Source of the DNA: Streptococcus mitis
Lineage (GTDB): Bacteria; Bacillota; Bacilli; Lactobacillales; Streptococcaceae
Direction: 5' to 3'
Assembly (NCBI GenBank): GCA_001560895.1
Contig: CP014326.1
Span: 942,001-1,006,000, forward strand
DNA length: 64,000 nt
Position numbers and translations under genes: made by a program
In this document: positions 1 to 10,027 of the stretch, piece after piece
Numbering within the stretch: the stretch's first letter is position 1
How the letters are laid out: each line of letters starts with the position of its first letter
The notes under the pieces: generated by a model
The model's input: only the letters and a program-made list of their open reading frames with translations
Database searches by the model: none
What the model was told of the DNA's origin: nothing

Positions 1-540
1 AATTCAACTTCTGTTCAATCTACGGATAAGACTAGCAATGAAAATATAAATACTGTTCAATCTACGGACAAGACTGACAGTGAAAATTTAACTTCTGTTC
101 AATCTACGGATAAGACTGACAATGAAAATATAAATACTGCTCAATCTACGGATAAGACTGACAGTGAAAATTCAACTTCTGTTCAATCTACGGATAAGAC
201 TAGCAATGAAAATATAAATACTGTTCAATCTACGGACAAGACTGACAGTGAAAATTTAACTTCTGTTCAATCTACGGATAAGACTGACAGTGAAAATTCA
301 ACTTCTGTTCAATCTACGGATAAGACTAGCAATGAAAATATAAATACTGTTCAATCTACGGACAAGACTGACAGTGAAAATTTAACTTCTGTTCAATCTA
401 CGGATAAGACTGACAATGAAAATATAAATACTGCTCAATCTACGGATAAGACTGACAGTGAAAATTCAACTTCTATTCAATCTACGGATAAGACTGACAG
501 TGAAAATTCAACTTCTGTTCAATCTACGGATAAGAATAAT
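1..540 (+). repeat. 42-bp tandem coding repeats, 13 copies
   Basis: Thirteen copies of a 42-bp unit, each with the core caatctacgga, recur every 42 bases from about base 16 to base 530. Units alternate in the last residues (SNENIN, DSENL, DNENIN, DSENS), giving a higher-order pattern of several units that is itself repeated. The array stays in frame with the surface protein. Confidence 0.9.
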
Positions 541-801
541 AGTGAAAGTATAAACATGGATTTATATGTTCAGGATGCATTACAAAATAATGGATTTAGT
601 CCATATGGTGAAGGTAATTTGTTTGAAAATGCTAATTCTGATATGATTGAAAAAAATAATGAATTAAAGATTCATCAATATCCAAAAAGAATTGAAAGAA
701 ATTTGCCTAAAACAGGTAATAAATTATTTTCAGTTTTATCTATACTTGGTGCTATAAATTTGCTGTTAATTTTATTAAGAATATTAATGAAAACTTTATG
801 A
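1..801 (+). CDS. Repeat-rich LPKTG wall-anchored surface protein (3' end only)
   Basis: The reading frame is open from base 1 and has no start codon, so only the last 266 codons are in the window. About the first 180 residues are tandem 14-residue units built around QSTDKT, rich in Ser, Thr, Asn and Asp. A linker of about 55 residues follows, then LPKTG (703-717), a hydrophobic stretch and a short basic tail (RILMKTL). This is the sorting signal used by sortase A to attach proteins to peptidoglycan. The repeats look like a flexible stalk that lifts an unseen N-terminal domain off the cell, as in serine-rich adhesins. The upstream domain, and hence the ligand, cannot be judged here. Confidence 0.85.
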   Translation, partial: NSTSVQSTDKTSNENINTVQSTDKTDSENLTSVQSTDKTDNENINTAQSTDKTDSENSTSVQSTDKTSNENINTVQSTDKTDSENLTSVQSTDKTDSENSTSVQSTDKTSNENINTVQSTDKTDSENLTSVQSTDKTDNENINTAQSTDKTDSENSTSIQSTDKTDSENSTSVQSTDKNNSESINMDLYVQDALQNNGFSPYGEGNLFENANSDMIEKNNELKIHQYPKRIERNLPKTGNKLFSVLSILGAINLLLILLRILMKTL

Positions 802-840
802 AAGGTCTCTTGGAAGGCTTAATCTAATCAGAAGCAAAAA

Positions 841-876
841 TCCTGCAAGGCATAAACTTGCAGGAAATTTTTTTAT
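841..876. terminator. Bidirectional terminator between surface protein and zwf
   Basis: A perfect 9-bp stem (tcctgcaag / cttgcagga, arms 841-849 and 857-865) is followed by a T-run on the plus strand and preceded by an A-run that serves the minus strand. It lies between two converging genes. Confidence 0.85.
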
Positions 877-2360
877 TCTAAACGACCATCTTGACGGTAG
901 GCGATATCTGGTTGCCAAGTCCATTTGGCACCGAATTTTTCAAGTAAGTCAAAGCTAGCTTGAGGTCCCATGCTTCCAGCTTTATAGTCATGAAGTGGGG
1001 CACCATTTTCAGCCCAGAGCTCTTCGATACGGTCAATCAATTTCCATGAGGCACCAACTTCATCCCAGTGGCTAAAGTTAGTTGAGTTGTTATTTAAGAC
1101 ATCATAAATCAATTTCTCGTATGGTTCTGGAGAAGCACCAGTTGCGGTCGCATCTGTACGGTAATCAAGTGAGTTAGGAGCTAAGTTGAATTCTTCTCCT
1201 ACCTGTTTCCCATTTAGGCTAAGAGAGAATCCTTCTGTTGGTTGGATATAGATGGTCAAAATGTTTGGAGCAAGTGGCTCACCAAAGATAGAATCCATTT
1301 GTTTAAAGACAATGTTGACATGAGTTCCTTTTTCAGTCAGACGTTTACCCGTACGGAAGAAGAAAGGAACACCACGGAATCGATCGCTGTCTACAAAGAA
1401 GGCACCAGACGCAAAGGTTTCAGTTGTTGATTCTGGATTAACATTTGGCTCGCTACGATAAGAGATGTATTTCATTCCATCAATCTTACCTGAACGGTAT
1501 TGACCACGGATAAAGTGTTCTTTAAGCTCTTCATCTGTTGGATGATAGAGGTTTTTAAAGACCTTAATCTTCTCAGCGCGAATCTCGTCCTTTGTGAAGC
1601 TTGCTGGCTTGTCCATGGCAAGGAGAGAAAGGAGTTGTAGAGTGTGGTTTTGAACCATGTCACGGAGGGCACCAGATTCATCATAGTAGCCACCACGTTC
1701 TTCTACGCCTAAGCGCTCAGCAAAGGTAATTTGAACATTGTCGATAAAATCCTTGTTCCAAACGTTTTCAAAAATCAAGTTTGCAAAGCGAACTGCAAAG
1801 ATACTTTGGATCATTTCCTTACCAAGATAATGGTCAATACGGAAAATTTGTTCTTCGTCAAATGTTGCTAGGAGCTCGTCATTCAACTTGCTTGCGCTTG
1901 CGTAATCTGTACCAAACGGTTTTTCAACGATTAAACGCTCAAAACCTTTACCGTCTACGATGTTTTCAGACTTGAGGTGTTTGGCAATAGTTCCAAAGAA
2001 CTGAGGTGCCATAGACAAGAAGAAGAGCTTGTTGTCTTCAGCTTGGTACTTGTCATTTAGTTCAGCCTGCAATTGACGCAAAGAAATGTAGTGTTCTGTA
2101 TCATTGACATCATGACTTTGATAGTAGAAGTGGCTAGCGAACTCTTGAGCCTGTTCGGTACTATCTGCCAAATCAAGGATAGATTCGACAACAACAGATT
2201 CAAAATATTCCTTGCTCCAAGGACGACGGGCAGTTCCAATAACTGCAAAGTGCTTGGAAAGATTGCCGGATTTATAAAGTCTAAAAAGGGAAGGGTAGAG
2301 CTTGCGTTTAGCCAGGTCTCCACTCGCACCGAAAATTGTAACAATAACCTTAGATGACAT
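873..2360 (-). CDS. zwf: Glucose-6-phosphate 1-dehydrogenase
   Basis: Catalyses the first step of the oxidative pentose phosphate pathway, oxidising glucose-6-phosphate to 6-phosphogluconolactone and making NADPH in the cytoplasm. The 495-residue length is normal for the family. The N-terminal dinucleotide motif GASGDLAKRKL is at about residues 11-21, and the active-site signature RIDHYLGKE lies about residue 175, followed by the large C-terminal dimerisation domain. It is a single gene with its own promoter, set between convergent and tandem neighbours. Nothing unusual was seen. Confidence 0.97.
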   Translation of the reverse strand: MSSKVIVTIFGASGDLAKRKLYPSLFRLYKSGNLSKHFAVIGTARRPWSKEYFESVVVESILDLADSTEQAQEFASHFYYQSHDVNDTEHYISLRQLQAELNDKYQAEDNKLFFLSMAPQFFGTIAKHLKSENIVDGKGFERLIVEKPFGTDYASASKLNDELLATFDEEQIFRIDHYLGKEMIQSIFAVRFANLIFENVWNKDFIDNVQITFAERLGVEERGGYYDESGALRDMVQNHTLQLLSLLAMDKPASFTKDEIRAEKIKVFKNLYHPTDEELKEHFIRGQYRSGKIDGMKYISYRSEPNVNPESTTETFASGAFFVDSDRFRGVPFFFRTGKRLTEKGTHVNIVFKQMDSIFGEPLAPNILTIYIQPTEGFSLSLNGKQVGEEFNLAPNSLDYRTDATATGASPEPYEKLIYDVLNNNSTNFSHWDEVGASWKLIDRIEELWAENGAPLHDYKAGSMGPQASFDLLEKFGAKWTWQPDIAYRQDGRLE

Positions 2361-2429
2361 CTAGCTACCTAATTTCTATTTTTATTCCTAGTCTTGCTAG
2401 GTATGAGGAAATCTCATTTCATAAACTTA

Positions 2430-2457
2430 ATTCTAACATAATTTTCCGAAAAATCAA
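2430..2457 (-). promoter_or_regulatory. Probable zwf promoter
   Basis: Read on the minus strand: -35 TTGATT (2452-2457), 16-bp spacer, -10 TAGAAT (2430-2435) preceded by TG at the extended -10 position. It lies about 70 bases upstream of the zwf start. Confidence 0.6.
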
Positions 2458-2470
2458 AAAATCCAATACG

Positions 2471-2506
2471 AGATAGAAAAAAACTGCAAGGAAATCCTTA
2501 CAGTTT
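2471..2506 (-). terminator. Terminator of the glnPQ transcript
   Basis: On the minus strand a stem made of aaactg/cagttt plus aagga/tcctt (2481-2506) is followed by a T-run at 2475-2483. It begins 5 bases after the glnQ stop. Confidence 0.85.
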
Positions 2507-2510
2507 AAGT

Positions 2511-3251
2511 TTAGACGTTTAAGACCTTGTCCAAGAACTCTTTCAGACGTGGGTGTTGAGGGTTATCAAAGATTTGATCAGGTGTTCCGTCTTCAAGGAA
2601 TTCACCATCTGCAGTAAAGATAACGCGGTTGGCAACCTGACGAGCAAATCCCATCTCATGGGTTACGATAATCATGGTCATGCCTTGTTCAGCCAATTCC
2701 TTCATAACGTTTAGTACGTCTCCGACCATCTCAGGGTCAAGGGCAGAAGTTGGTTCATCAAAGAGCATGATGTCTGGATTCATTGCTAGTCCACGAGCGA
2801 TGGCCACGCGTTGTTTTTGACCTCCTGATAGGCTATCTGGGTTAGCATTAGCTTTATCTGCTAGCCCAACTTTGTCAAGCAACTCCATTCCCAATTTCTC
2901 AGCTTCTTCCTTAGTCATCAACTTGTGCTCAATAGGAGCAAAGGTAATGTTGTCCAATACAGACATGTGTGGGAAGAGGTTGAAGTGTTGGAAAACCATT
3001 CCGATATTTTCACGGACGTGGTCAACGTTGGTAGTTTTTTCAGTTAAGTCATAACCGTTCACAGTGATGTGACCGCTAGTGACTTCTTCTAGAAGATTAA
3101 GGCTACGGAGGAAGGTTGACTTACCAGAACCTGAAGGACCGATGATACAAACAACATCTCCTTCATAGAACTTAGTCGTAATTCCTTTTAGGACCTTATT
3201 TTTTCCATATTGCTTATGTAAGTCATTTACATCAATTTTTAATTTTGCCAT
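2511..3251 (-). CDS. glnQ: Polar amino acid (glutamine-type) ABC transporter ATPase
   Basis: Cytoplasmic nucleotide-binding subunit that powers uptake of glutamine or related amino acids by the membrane protein encoded just upstream. The 246 residues carry Walker A (GPSGSGKST, about residues 38-46), the signature LSGGQKQR, Walker B ([12 protein letters not shown]) and the switch histidine (VTHEMG). It starts at the base where the transporter gene ends, so the two are co-translated as a GlnPQ operon. The exact amino acid preference cannot be read from the sequence. Confidence 0.93.
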   Translation of the reverse strand: MAKLKIDVNDLHKQYGKNKVLKGITTKFYEGDVVCIIGPSGSGKSTFLRSLNLLEEVTSGHITVNGYDLTEKTTNVDHVRENIGMVFQHFNLFPHMSVLDNITFAPIEHKLMTKEEAEKLGMELLDKVGLADKANANPDSLSGGQKQRVAIARGLAMNPDIMLFDEPTSALDPEMVGDVLNVMKELAEQGMTMIIVTHEMGFARQVANRVIFTADGEFLEDGTPDQIFDNPQHPRLKEFLDKVLNV

Positions 3252-5416
3252 TAACGAATCCTCTTTTCTAAGCGTTTCGCTAGTCTAGTCAAAAGTGTGA
3301 TAATTACAAGATAGAAGATAGCAAGGATTGCATACATCTTGAAACTTTGGTAGTTACGGGCAATGATAATTTTACCAGTTTGGAAGAGTTCAACCAAACC
3401 GATAGCAGATACGATGGTTGTATCTTTAAGAGCGATAACGAATTGGTTAACAAAGTTTGGCAACATCAATTTAGTTGCTTGTGGCAAGATAATCTTACGC
3501 ATGGTTTTTCCATAAGAGATACCCAAGCTTCGGCTGGCTTCCATTTGACCAACTGGAACGGCCTGAATACCACCACGAACGATTTCAGCGATATAAGCGG
3601 CTGCATTGAGCGATAGGGCAATGGTACCAGCTACAAAGTCGTTAATTGGACTTTGTTGGCCTGTAATAGACTCAATGAAATTTGGAATTCCCCAGAAGAT
3701 GAAGGCTGCAAGAATCATCAATGGAATACCACGGATAACGTCAACGAAAATCTCAGAGATCACACGAAGAGATTTGTATGGGCTAACGCTAAACATACCG
3801 AAGATAATCCCGATGACAATGGCAATAGCAAATGAGATAAGAGCTAGAGCAAGAGTGATGCCAAGACCGCTAAGGAGTTGTTTGTAGTTGTTTTGAAGCA
3901 AGCCCCAGATAGTTGTTTCGTCAACAGTGCTTGTTGAAGTAGTTGAAGATTCGCTAGCTAGGTATTTGTCAAGAATCTTTTGGAATTCACCGTTTGCTTT
4001 AAGGTTTGCAAGTCCGTTATTGAACATTTGTATCAATTCTGGATTTGCTCCTTTTTTAACAGCAAAGGCTGTTTCACCGATTGGAGTTCCAGCGATTGGA
4101 GTTTTCAATTTTTGACCTTGGCTGATAGAATATTTGAGAACAGGCTCATCATCCATAACGGCATCAATGGCACCAGTGTTTAAACTGTCATACATTGATG
4201 AACCGTCAGCGAAGGTTTTGATTTTGTAACCGTATTTGCTTTGATTTTCAGTTAGGAAGGTTTGAGAAGCAGTTCCGTTTTTAACACCGACTGTCTTTCC
4301 TTTCAAATCTTCATAAGAAGCAATGGTACTTGATTCTTTGACACCAAGGATAGTATTAGCAGTATAATATGATTCTGCGAAGTCAAAAGTTGCCTTACGA
4401 GCATCTGTGACAGACATACCAGCAATGATACCATCTGCTTGACCGGCTTGAACAGCACTGATAGCAGCATCAAAACCAGGGTTGGTGATTTCAATTTCAA
4501 AACCTTGGTCTTTAGCGATTGCCTTAATCAATTCCATATCAATACCAGTAAATTGGTTGCTTGAGTTTTGGAAAACAAAAGGTGCAAAAGAAGAATCGCT
4601 GGCAATGATGTATTTAGCCTTAACAGGAGTTGCTTTTAGACCAGCTGCAGTAGTTGTAGTTGGCACTGTTGAAGATGATGAAGCAGTCCATTTCTTGATG
4701 ATTTTATCAAGACTACTATCTTTTTTCATTTCAGCTAAGGCTTGGTTAAATTCAGTAACCAGGTGCTCGTATTTGCTTCCTTTTTTAACACCGAAAGCAA
4801 AGCTACCTACAGCCTCACCATCCATTTCAATATGGAGGTCTTGCCCTTGGTTAATGGCATACTCGATAACAGGTTTATCATCCATCATAGCATCAATGGC
4901 ACCAGCGCTTAAGCTGTTGTTCATCAAATCACTAGTGTCAAATGTTTTAATAGTAAAGCCGTATTTATCTTTAATCGTTTCTAGGAAACGTTGAGCGGCT
5001 GTTCCGTTTTTAACACCAACAGTTTTACCAGTTAATTGGTCGTACTTGCTAATCTTGTGTGCCTTTGTAGTTGCAATGACAACTTTTGTATCATAGTAAG
5101 TATCAGACATGGTGAAGACTTTTTCACGTTCTTTGGTCTTTGTCATCCCTGCCATGATAGCGTCAGCTTGACCAGCTTGAACTGCATTGACCGCTGCGTC
5201 AAATCCAGGATAGGACATCTGAATGTTCCAGCCTTTAATCTCAGCGACTTTGTTGATAATGTCAACATCAATTCCTTTATAAGTTTGATCTGAATCTTTA
5301 AACTCAAAAGGTGCATAGGCGGTATCAGATACAATCTTAATCGTCTCTGCTTTGGCAATACCTAATGAGAAAATTGGGAATAAAATTAGCAAAAATGCTA
5401 GAAATTTTTTCTTCAT
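3251..5416 (-). CDS. glnP: Fused dual substrate-binding / permease protein (GlnP type)
   Basis: A 721-residue fusion: signal or anchor segment (residues 1-23), two consecutive solute-binding domains (about 24-250 and 265-490, each starting with a KYIIASD / IKIVSDT-like strand and containing an [18 protein letters not shown] block), then a permease domain with several membrane spans and the EAA-type loop (about 510-721). The family is the GlnPQ importer, known in Lactococcus and Streptococcus for Gln, Glu and Asn uptake, where two tethered receptors feed one channel. The gene has its own promoter and is followed directly by glnQ. The two binding domains differ, so they may have different substrates. 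Confidence 0.93.
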   Translation of the reverse strand: MKKKFLAFLLILFPIFSLGIAKAETIKIVSDTAYAPFEFKDSDQTYKGIDVDIINKVAEIKGWNIQMSYPGFDAAVNAVQAGQADAIMAGMTKTKEREKVFTMSDTYYDTKVVIATTKAHKISKYDQLTGKTVGVKNGTAAQRFLETIKDKYGFTIKTFDTSDLMNNSLSAGAIDAMMDDKPVIEYAINQGQDLHIEMDGEAVGSFAFGVKKGSKYEHLVTEFNQALAEMKKDSSLDKIIKKWTASSSSTVPTTTTAAGLKATPVKAKYIIASDSSFAPFVFQNSSNQFTGIDMELIKAIAKDQGFEIEITNPGFDAAISAVQAGQADGIIAGMSVTDARKATFDFAESYYTANTILGVKESSTIASYEDLKGKTVGVKNGTASQTFLTENQSKYGYKIKTFADGSSMYDSLNTGAIDAVMDDEPVLKYSISQGQKLKTPIAGTPIGETAFAVKKGANPELIQMFNNGLANLKANGEFQKILDKYLASESSTTSTSTVDETTIWGLLQNNYKQLLSGLGITLALALISFAIAIVIGIIFGMFSVSPYKSLRVISEIFVDVIRGIPLMILAAFIFWGIPNFIESITGQQSPINDFVAGTIALSLNAAAYIAEIVRGGIQAVPVGQMEASRSLGISYGKTMRKIILPQATKLMLPNFVNQFVIALKDTTIVSAIGLVELFQTGKIIIARNYQSFKMYAILAIFYLVIITLLTRLAKRLEKRIR

Positions 5417-5445
5417 TTTTAGTCTCCTTTTTCGAATATTTTCCC

Positions 5446-5474
5446 ATTATATCAGAAAAAGTAAAAAAAGGCAA
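5446..5474 (-). promoter_or_regulatory. glnPQ promoter
   Basis: Minus-strand -35 TTGCCT (5469-5474), 17-bp spacer, -10 TATAAT (5446-5451) with TGA at the extended -10 position. It is about 30 bases upstream of the glnP start. Confidence 0.75.
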
Positions 5475-5526
5475 ATTTTTATATTTTTGTGTCAGAAAAT
5501 ATAACATTGATTATTTCTTTTCTTTC

Positions 5527-5554
5527 TTGAATTGCTACTATAAAGTGCTATAAT
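5527..5554 (+). promoter_or_regulatory. Promoter of the CPBP protease gene
   Basis: -35 TTGAAT (5527-5532), 16-bp spacer, extended -10 TGC TATAAT (5546-5554), 35 bases upstream of the start codon. It is divergent from the glnPQ promoter. Confidence 0.7.
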
Positions 5555-5588
5555 AATAGTATATAATAGAAGAAAAGAGGACAGGGAT

Positions 5589-6542
5589 ATGAAGAACAAA
5601 AGAATATTCAAAGATTTCCAAGCCTCAAAAATGAGTTTAAACATTTACACAAGCCCCTTGTTAGCCTTTGTTTTTGTCTTCATAGGAGAGTTTGTGGCTT
5701 ATACTTTATATGGTATTAGTTTGTTAGCTCTCCTCGGACTTGCTAGAAATTTTGGAGAAGCTGGTCAAGCTTTTGCTACCTTTTTACAAACCTTGCAGCA
5801 GAGCTTGATGGATAAAACAAGTGACTTTCGTTTAATTTTAGAATTGCTGGCCTTTGGTTTTATTCTCAACACTGTGTTCAGATGGACTAGAAAAGTTGAG
5901 AAAAGACCTATTCGAACTTTAGGATTTTATAAAGAAAATTTCCTCAGCAATCTCTTTAAAGGATTTTGCCTAGGCCTGGCACTTTTTCTTCTGACCTTGT
6001 TAGGTTTAGTGGCCGTGGGGCAATATCGTTTTGAGTCTATTCACTTAAATCCTTATTCGCTTTCCTTTGTTATTTTTACCATTCCGTTTTGGATTTTACA
6101 GGGGACAGCAGAAGAAGTGGTGGCCCGTGCTTGGCTCCTTCCTCAATTGGCCTCAAGAACCAATCTAAAACTTGCTGTTCTTATATCTAGCCTGTTCTTT
6201 ACCCTGCTTCATATGGGCAATTCGGGTCTTACACCTTTATCTCTAGTGAATCTCTTCTTATTCGGAGTTGCCATGGCTCTTTACCTTCTCAAAACTGATA
6301 CAGTTTGGGGTGTTGCAGGTATTCATGGAGCCTGGAATTTTGCTCAGGGCAATCTCTTTGGGATTTTAGTTAGTGGTCAACCATCAGGAACGTCTCTGAT
6401 GACCTTTTTACCACAAGGTAATCAAGGCTGGCTATCAGGAGGATCTTTTGGGATTGAAGGTTCTATCATGACAAGTCTGGTCTTGTTACTTCTGATTTTC
6501 TATCTCGCTCATCAGTTAAAGAAAGAAAATGAAAGGATGTGA
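5589..6542 (+). CDS. CPBP-family intramembrane metalloprotease (CAAX/Abi)
   Basis: A 317-residue multi-spanning membrane protein. It carries the family motifs: EExxxR (GTAEEVVARAW, about residues 177-187), a histidine in LLHMGNSG (about 206-213) and a C-terminal HGAWN block (about 239-243). These residues form the presumed metal-dependent active site. Relatives in Gram-positive bacteria include bacteriocin self-immunity and protein-processing proteases, but the substrate here is unknown. The start is supported by agagga 8 bases upstream. It stands alone, divergent from glnPQ. Confidence 0.85.
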   Translation: MKNKRIFKDFQASKMSLNIYTSPLLAFVFVFIGEFVAYTLYGISLLALLGLARNFGEAGQAFATFLQTLQQSLMDKTSDFRLILELLAFGFILNTVFRWTRKVEKRPIRTLGFYKENFLSNLFKGFCLGLALFLLTLLGLVAVGQYRFESIHLNPYSLSFVIFTIPFWILQGTAEEVVARAWLLPQLASRTNLKLAVLISSLFFTLLHMGNSGLTPLSLVNLFLFGVAMALYLLKTDTVWGVAGIHGAWNFAQGNLFGILVSGQPSGTSLMTFLPQGNQGWLSGGSFGIEGSIMTSLVLLLLIFYLAHQLKKENERM

Positions 6543-6560
6543 CTTCGGTCCGTCCTTTTC
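6532..6560 (+). terminator. UUCG-loop terminator overlapping a stop codon
   Basis: An 11-bp stem with one bulged T (aaaggatgtgac / gtccgtccttt) closes on a ttcg tetraloop (6544-6547), followed by a short T-run. The stop codon of the protease gene (6540-6542) is inside the left arm. Confidence 0.7.
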
Positions 6561-6618
6561 TTCGTGAAAATGCTACAAGTATGCTAAAATAGGAATAGCA
6601 CATCGAGAGAGGATTCTT

Positions 6619-8607
6619 ATGATTAATCGCATTACAGACAATCAATTTAAACTAGTATCAAAATATGAACCATCAGGAGATCAACCCCAAGCTATCGAGC
6701 AGTTGGTTGACAATATCGAGGGGGGCGAAAAAGCTCAGATTCTCATGGGGGCGACTGGTACAGGAAAGACCTATACCATGAGTCAGGTCATTTCCAAAGT
6801 CAATAAACCCACTCTGGTCATCGCCCATAATAAGACTCTGGCTGGTCAGCTCTATGGAGAATTTAAGGAATTTTTCCCTGAAAATGCTGTTGAGTATTTT
6901 GTTTCCTACTATGACTATTATCAACCCGAGGCCTATGTGCCTTCGAGTGATACCTACATTGAGAAGGACAGCTCTGTTAACGATGAGATTGACAAACTCC
7001 GCCACTCAGCGACTTCGGCTCTTTTGGAGCGCAATGATGTCATTGTCGTAGCCTCAGTCTCTTGTATCTATGGTTTGGGTTCGCCCAAGGAATACGCTGA
7101 CAGTGTCGTTAGTCTGCGTCCAGGTCTTGAAATTTCTCGTGATAAACTCTTGAATGATTTGGTTGATATCCAGTTTGAACGGAATGATATTGATTTCCAA
7201 CGGGGAAGATTTCGTGTGCGTGGGGATGTGGTGGAGATTTTCCCAGCTTCTCGTGATGAACACGCTTTTCGAGTAGAATTTTTTGGAGACGAAATTGACC
7301 GTATCCGTGAGGTTGAGGCTTTGACAGGTCAGGTACTGGGAGAAGTGGATCATCTGGCGATTTTCCCAGCTACTCACTTTGTGACCAATGACGACCATAT
7401 GGAAGTGGCCATTGCTAAAATTCAGACAGAGTTGGAGGAGCAGTTAGCTGTCTTTGAGAAGGAAGGCAAATTACTTGAAGCTCAGCGGTTGAAACAGCGA
7501 ACAGAGTATGATATTGAGATGCTACGTGAGATGGGCTATACCAACGGTGTTGAAAACTATTCTCGCCACATGGATGGTCGTAGCGAAGGTGAGCCTCCTT
7601 ATACGCTTATCGACTTCTTCCCAGATGATTTCTTGATTATGATTGATGAGAGTCATATGACTATGGGGCAGATCAAGGGCATGTACAATGGTGACCGTTC
7701 GCGTAAGGAAATGCTGGTTAATTATGGTTTCCGTTTGCCGTCAGCACTGGACAATCGTCCTCTCCGTCGTGAGGAGTTTGAAAGTCATGTGCATCAGATT
7801 GTTTACGTTTCAGCGACACCTGGTGACTATGAAAATGAACAGACCGAGACAGTGATTGAGCAAATCATTCGTCCGACAGGTCTTTTGGATCCTGAGGTGG
7901 AGGTCCGTCCGACTATGGGACAGATTGATGACCTATTGGGTGAAATCAATGCCCGTGTTGAAAAGAACGAGCGAACCTTTATCACCACCTTGACCAAGAA
8001 AATGGCAGAAGACTTGACCGACTACTTCAAGGAAATGGGTATCAAAGTCAAGTACATGCACTCGGATATCAAGACCTTGGAGCGTACTGAGATTATCCGC
8101 GACTTGCGTTTAGGAGTCTTTGACGTTTTGGTCGGAATCAATCTCCTCCGTGAAGGGATTGACGTTCCTGAAGTGAGCCTCGTAGCTATTCTTGATGCTG
8201 ACAAGGAAGGATTCCTTCGAAACGAGCGTGGCCTAATCCAGACTATTGGACGTGCTGCCCGTAACAGCGAAGGGCATGTCATCATGTATGCGGACACGAT
8301 GACTCAGTCTATGCAACGTGCCATTGATGAAACGGCCCGCCGTCGGAAAATTCAGATGGCTTATAATGAAGAGCATGGTATCGTGCCTCAGACAATCAAG
8401 AAAGAAATCCGTGACCTGATTGCCGTGACCAAGGCAGTTGCTAATGAAGAGGACAAGGAAGTCGACATCAATAGCCTCAATAAACAAGAACGTAAAGAAC
8501 TAGTCAAGAAATTAGAAAAACAAATGCAAGAAGCTGTCGAAGTGCTTGACTTTGAATTGGCAGCTCAGATTCGTGATATGATGCTGGAAGTCAAGGCGTT
8601 GGATTAG
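6619..8607 (+). CDS. uvrB: Excinuclease ABC subunit B
   Basis: DNA-damage recognition helicase of nucleotide excision repair. It receives DNA from UvrA and positions UvrC. The protein has 662 residues with Walker A (GATGTGKT, about 44-51), the beta-hairpin region rich in Tyr ([16 protein letters not shown], about 93-108), DESH box (IDESH, about 341-345), helicase motif VI (QTIGRAARN) and the C-terminal UVR domain that binds UvrC. Start chosen at ATG 6619 with gagagga 6 bases upstream. mutX follows 22 bases later, probably in the same transcript. Confidence 0.97.
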   Translation: MINRITDNQFKLVSKYEPSGDQPQAIEQLVDNIEGGEKAQILMGATGTGKTYTMSQVISKVNKPTLVIAHNKTLAGQLYGEFKEFFPENAVEYFVSYYDYYQPEAYVPSSDTYIEKDSSVNDEIDKLRHSATSALLERNDVIVVASVSCIYGLGSPKEYADSVVSLRPGLEISRDKLLNDLVDIQFERNDIDFQRGRFRVRGDVVEIFPASRDEHAFRVEFFGDEIDRIREVEALTGQVLGEVDHLAIFPATHFVTNDDHMEVAIAKIQTELEEQLAVFEKEGKLLEAQRLKQRTEYDIEMLREMGYTNGVENYSRHMDGRSEGEPPYTLIDFFPDDFLIMIDESHMTMGQIKGMYNGDRSRKEMLVNYGFRLPSALDNRPLRREEFESHVHQIVYVSATPGDYENEQTETVIEQIIRPTGLLDPEVEVRPTMGQIDDLLGEINARVEKNERTFITTLTKKMAEDLTDYFKEMGIKVKYMHSDIKTLERTEIIRDLRLGVFDVLVGINLLREGIDVPEVSLVAILDADKEGFLRNERGLIQTIGRAARNSEGHVIMYADTMTQSMQRAIDETARRRKIQMAYNEEHGIVPQTIKKEIRDLIAVTKAVANEEDKEVDINSLNKQERKELVKKLEKQMQEAVEVLDFELAAQIRDMMLEVKALD

Positions 8608-8629
8608 AATAGTACTTAAAGGAGAAAAT

Positions 8630-9097
8630 ATGTCCCGTTCCCAATTAACGATTTTAACAAACATTTGTCTGATTGAAGACCTCGAAACTCAGCGCGTGGT
8701 GATGCAGTATCGCGCCCCTGAAAACAATCGCTGGTCTGGCTATGCCTTTCCAGGGGGCCATGTAGAAAATGGCGAGTCTTTCGCAGAGTCTGTCATTCGT
8801 GAAATCTATGAAGAAACAGGATTGACTATCCAAAATCCTCAACTGGTCGGCATTAAAAATTGGCCTCTGGATGCTGGTGGGCGCTACATTGTCTTTTGCT
8901 ATAAGGCGACTGAGTTCTCTGGTACCCTTCGCTCTTCAGATGAAGGAGAAGTTTCTTGGGTGCAAAAAGACCAGATTCCAAACTTGGATCTGGCCTATGA
9001 TATGTTACCTTTGATGGAAATGATGGAAGCTCCGGACAAATCTGAATTTTTCTACCCTCGCCGTACAGAAGATGATTGGGAGAAGAAAATCTTCTAG
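8630..9097 (+). CDS. mutX: Nudix hydrolase MutX (8-oxo-dGTP type)
   Basis: A 155-residue Nudix protein. The Nudix box is complete: Gly-Gly-His at about residues 42-44, then E51 in NGE, and REIYEETGL at about 57-65, which provide the Mg2+-binding glutamates. The family removes oxidised nucleotides such as 8-oxo-dGTP to prevent mutation, and streptococcal MutX has this length. It follows uvrB closely, giving a small repair operon. The last 34 codons lie in a 168-bp segment that is repeated beyond the island at 20730-20897, so the island joins right after this gene. Confidence 0.93.
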   Translation: MSRSQLTILTNICLIEDLETQRVVMQYRAPENNRWSGYAFPGGHVENGESFAESVIREIYEETGLTIQNPQLVGIKNWPLDAGGRYIVFCYKATEFSGTLRSSDEGEVSWVQKDQIPNLDLAYDMLPLMEMMEAPDKSEFFYPRRTEDDWEKKIF

Positions 9098-9162
9098 TCT
9101 TTTACTAAATAACCAAGTTGATCCAAGGCCTCCTCGATATAGTGGAGGTATTGTTGTGTTTC
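8995..9162. repeat. Left 168-bp direct repeat flanking the island
   Basis: Aligns without gaps to 20730-20897. I count 21 mismatches in 168 bases, about 87 percent identity. The segment holds the 3' end of mutX and the 3' end of the convergent niaR gene. Similarity stops at gtgtttc (9162). Confidence 0.9.
9094..9162 (-). pseudogene. niaR 3' remnant left of the island
   Basis: These 69 bases match the last 23 codons of the intact niaR gene (from 20829), with a TAG stop in place of TAA. The rest of the gene is absent because island sequence begins at 9163. It is a leftover of the ancestral mutX-niaR junction. Confidence 0.85.
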
Positions 9163-9288
9163 CTATCTAATAGTAATAGAAGATTTGGAAAACGTGTGAT
9201 GCTTCTGTTATACTACCTGTTCGGTCACAATAGCCGTGAACTTTTTTACGAAAATCTATTGAATATACCATAAGAAGGTTATAACATA

Positions 9289-9930
9289 TTGTGTACTGTT
9301 TTTGGTTCATTTTACTATAAATTGAATCATAAGACAAATAGAAAGCGCAGGGATGAAATCTTATCTTTGTTGCAGATGTGTTTTATTGGAGCGTTACATG
9401 AGTATAGAAATCACAGTGAAGAACAGTTCTTTATGCACTTTAAGCCTATTGAACGTGTAGCAAAATTGCGGCTTAATAATACTAAACTTTTGACAGGAAT
9501 TTCTAGTGAGGCAAGAAAAAAATTAATAAAGGACTTCTTGGAGCAATTGTTTTTGTCTAATTTTGATAATACGTTTTTTGATGAAGAAACCTTTAATGAA
9601 CTGGCTGGAGAACTAAACTCAACGTTAAAAAATATCCTTGAGAGAAAAAATCACAGACGCATAGTTCTAGCGCTAAGCAATATAATAAATAATTTGGATG
9701 ATGGTGGTTCTACAAAATCAACCTTCTATAGAATAGATAGTAAAAGGATTCAGCAACTTGTCAAAATTAGGAACGATATAGCTCACGGCAATAAGTTTAA
9801 TGTGTCACCTGACGATTTAGGCGATGTGGAGTATTTATCACGACAATTGATTACCTTAGCCTTTTTTGGAGTTAATTTTGAGCAAGTTTATTTAAGAAGC
9901 AAGAAATTTGGTAATGATTTGTGGTCATAA
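9289..9930 (+). CDS. HEPN-like domain protein
   Basis: A 213-residue soluble protein with no membrane segment. The C-terminal part has RNDIAHG (R161 to H166), the Rx4-6H signature of HEPN domains, which in defence and toxin systems is often a ribonuclease active site. The in-frame stop at 9271-9273 limits the start; TTG at 9289 with agaagg 10 bases upstream is the best choice. It is the first gene after the left island boundary and has no visible antitoxin nucleotidyltransferase partner. It could be an abortive-infection protein or a trimmed fragment of a larger one such as an ApeA-like protein. The role is unproven. Confidence 0.55.
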   Translation: MCTVFGSFYYKLNHKTNRKRRDEILSLLQMCFIGALHEYRNHSEEQFFMHFKPIERVAKLRLNNTKLLTGISSEARKKLIKDFLEQLFLSNFDNTFFDEETFNELAGELNSTLKNILERKNHRRIVLALSNIINNLDDGGSTKSTFYRIDSKRIQQLVKIRNDIAHGNKFNVSPDDLGDVEYLSRQLITLAFFGVNFEQVYLRSKKFGNDLWS

Positions 9931-9943
9931 TAGGAAGTAACTT

Positions 9944-10027
9944 ATGGACTTAGATGTAAACAAAGAAACTATGACGATTATGGGAGTGAGTTTTGAGAAT
10001 CGCATACCCAGATATATTTTAAATTAA
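9944..10027 (+). CDS. Small ORF of 27 residues, unknown
   Basis: ATG at 9944 has aggaag 6-11 bases upstream and lies 14 bases after the HEPN-like gene. The product is short, soluble and not recognised. It may be a degraded gene remnant rather than a working peptide. Confidence 0.25.
   Translation: MDLDVNKETMTIMGVSFENRIPRYILN

Noticed and set aside
1..540. Regular 42-bp repeats as a possible CRISPR array
   Set aside because: There are no spacers, the whole unit repeats, and the array is in frame with an LPKTG protein.
4482..4994. 170-codon ORF on the plus strand
   Set aside because: It lies antisense to the glnP gene, has no ribosome site and no family likeness.
7054..7398. 114-codon ORF on the minus strand
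   Set aside because: Antisense shadow of uvrB.
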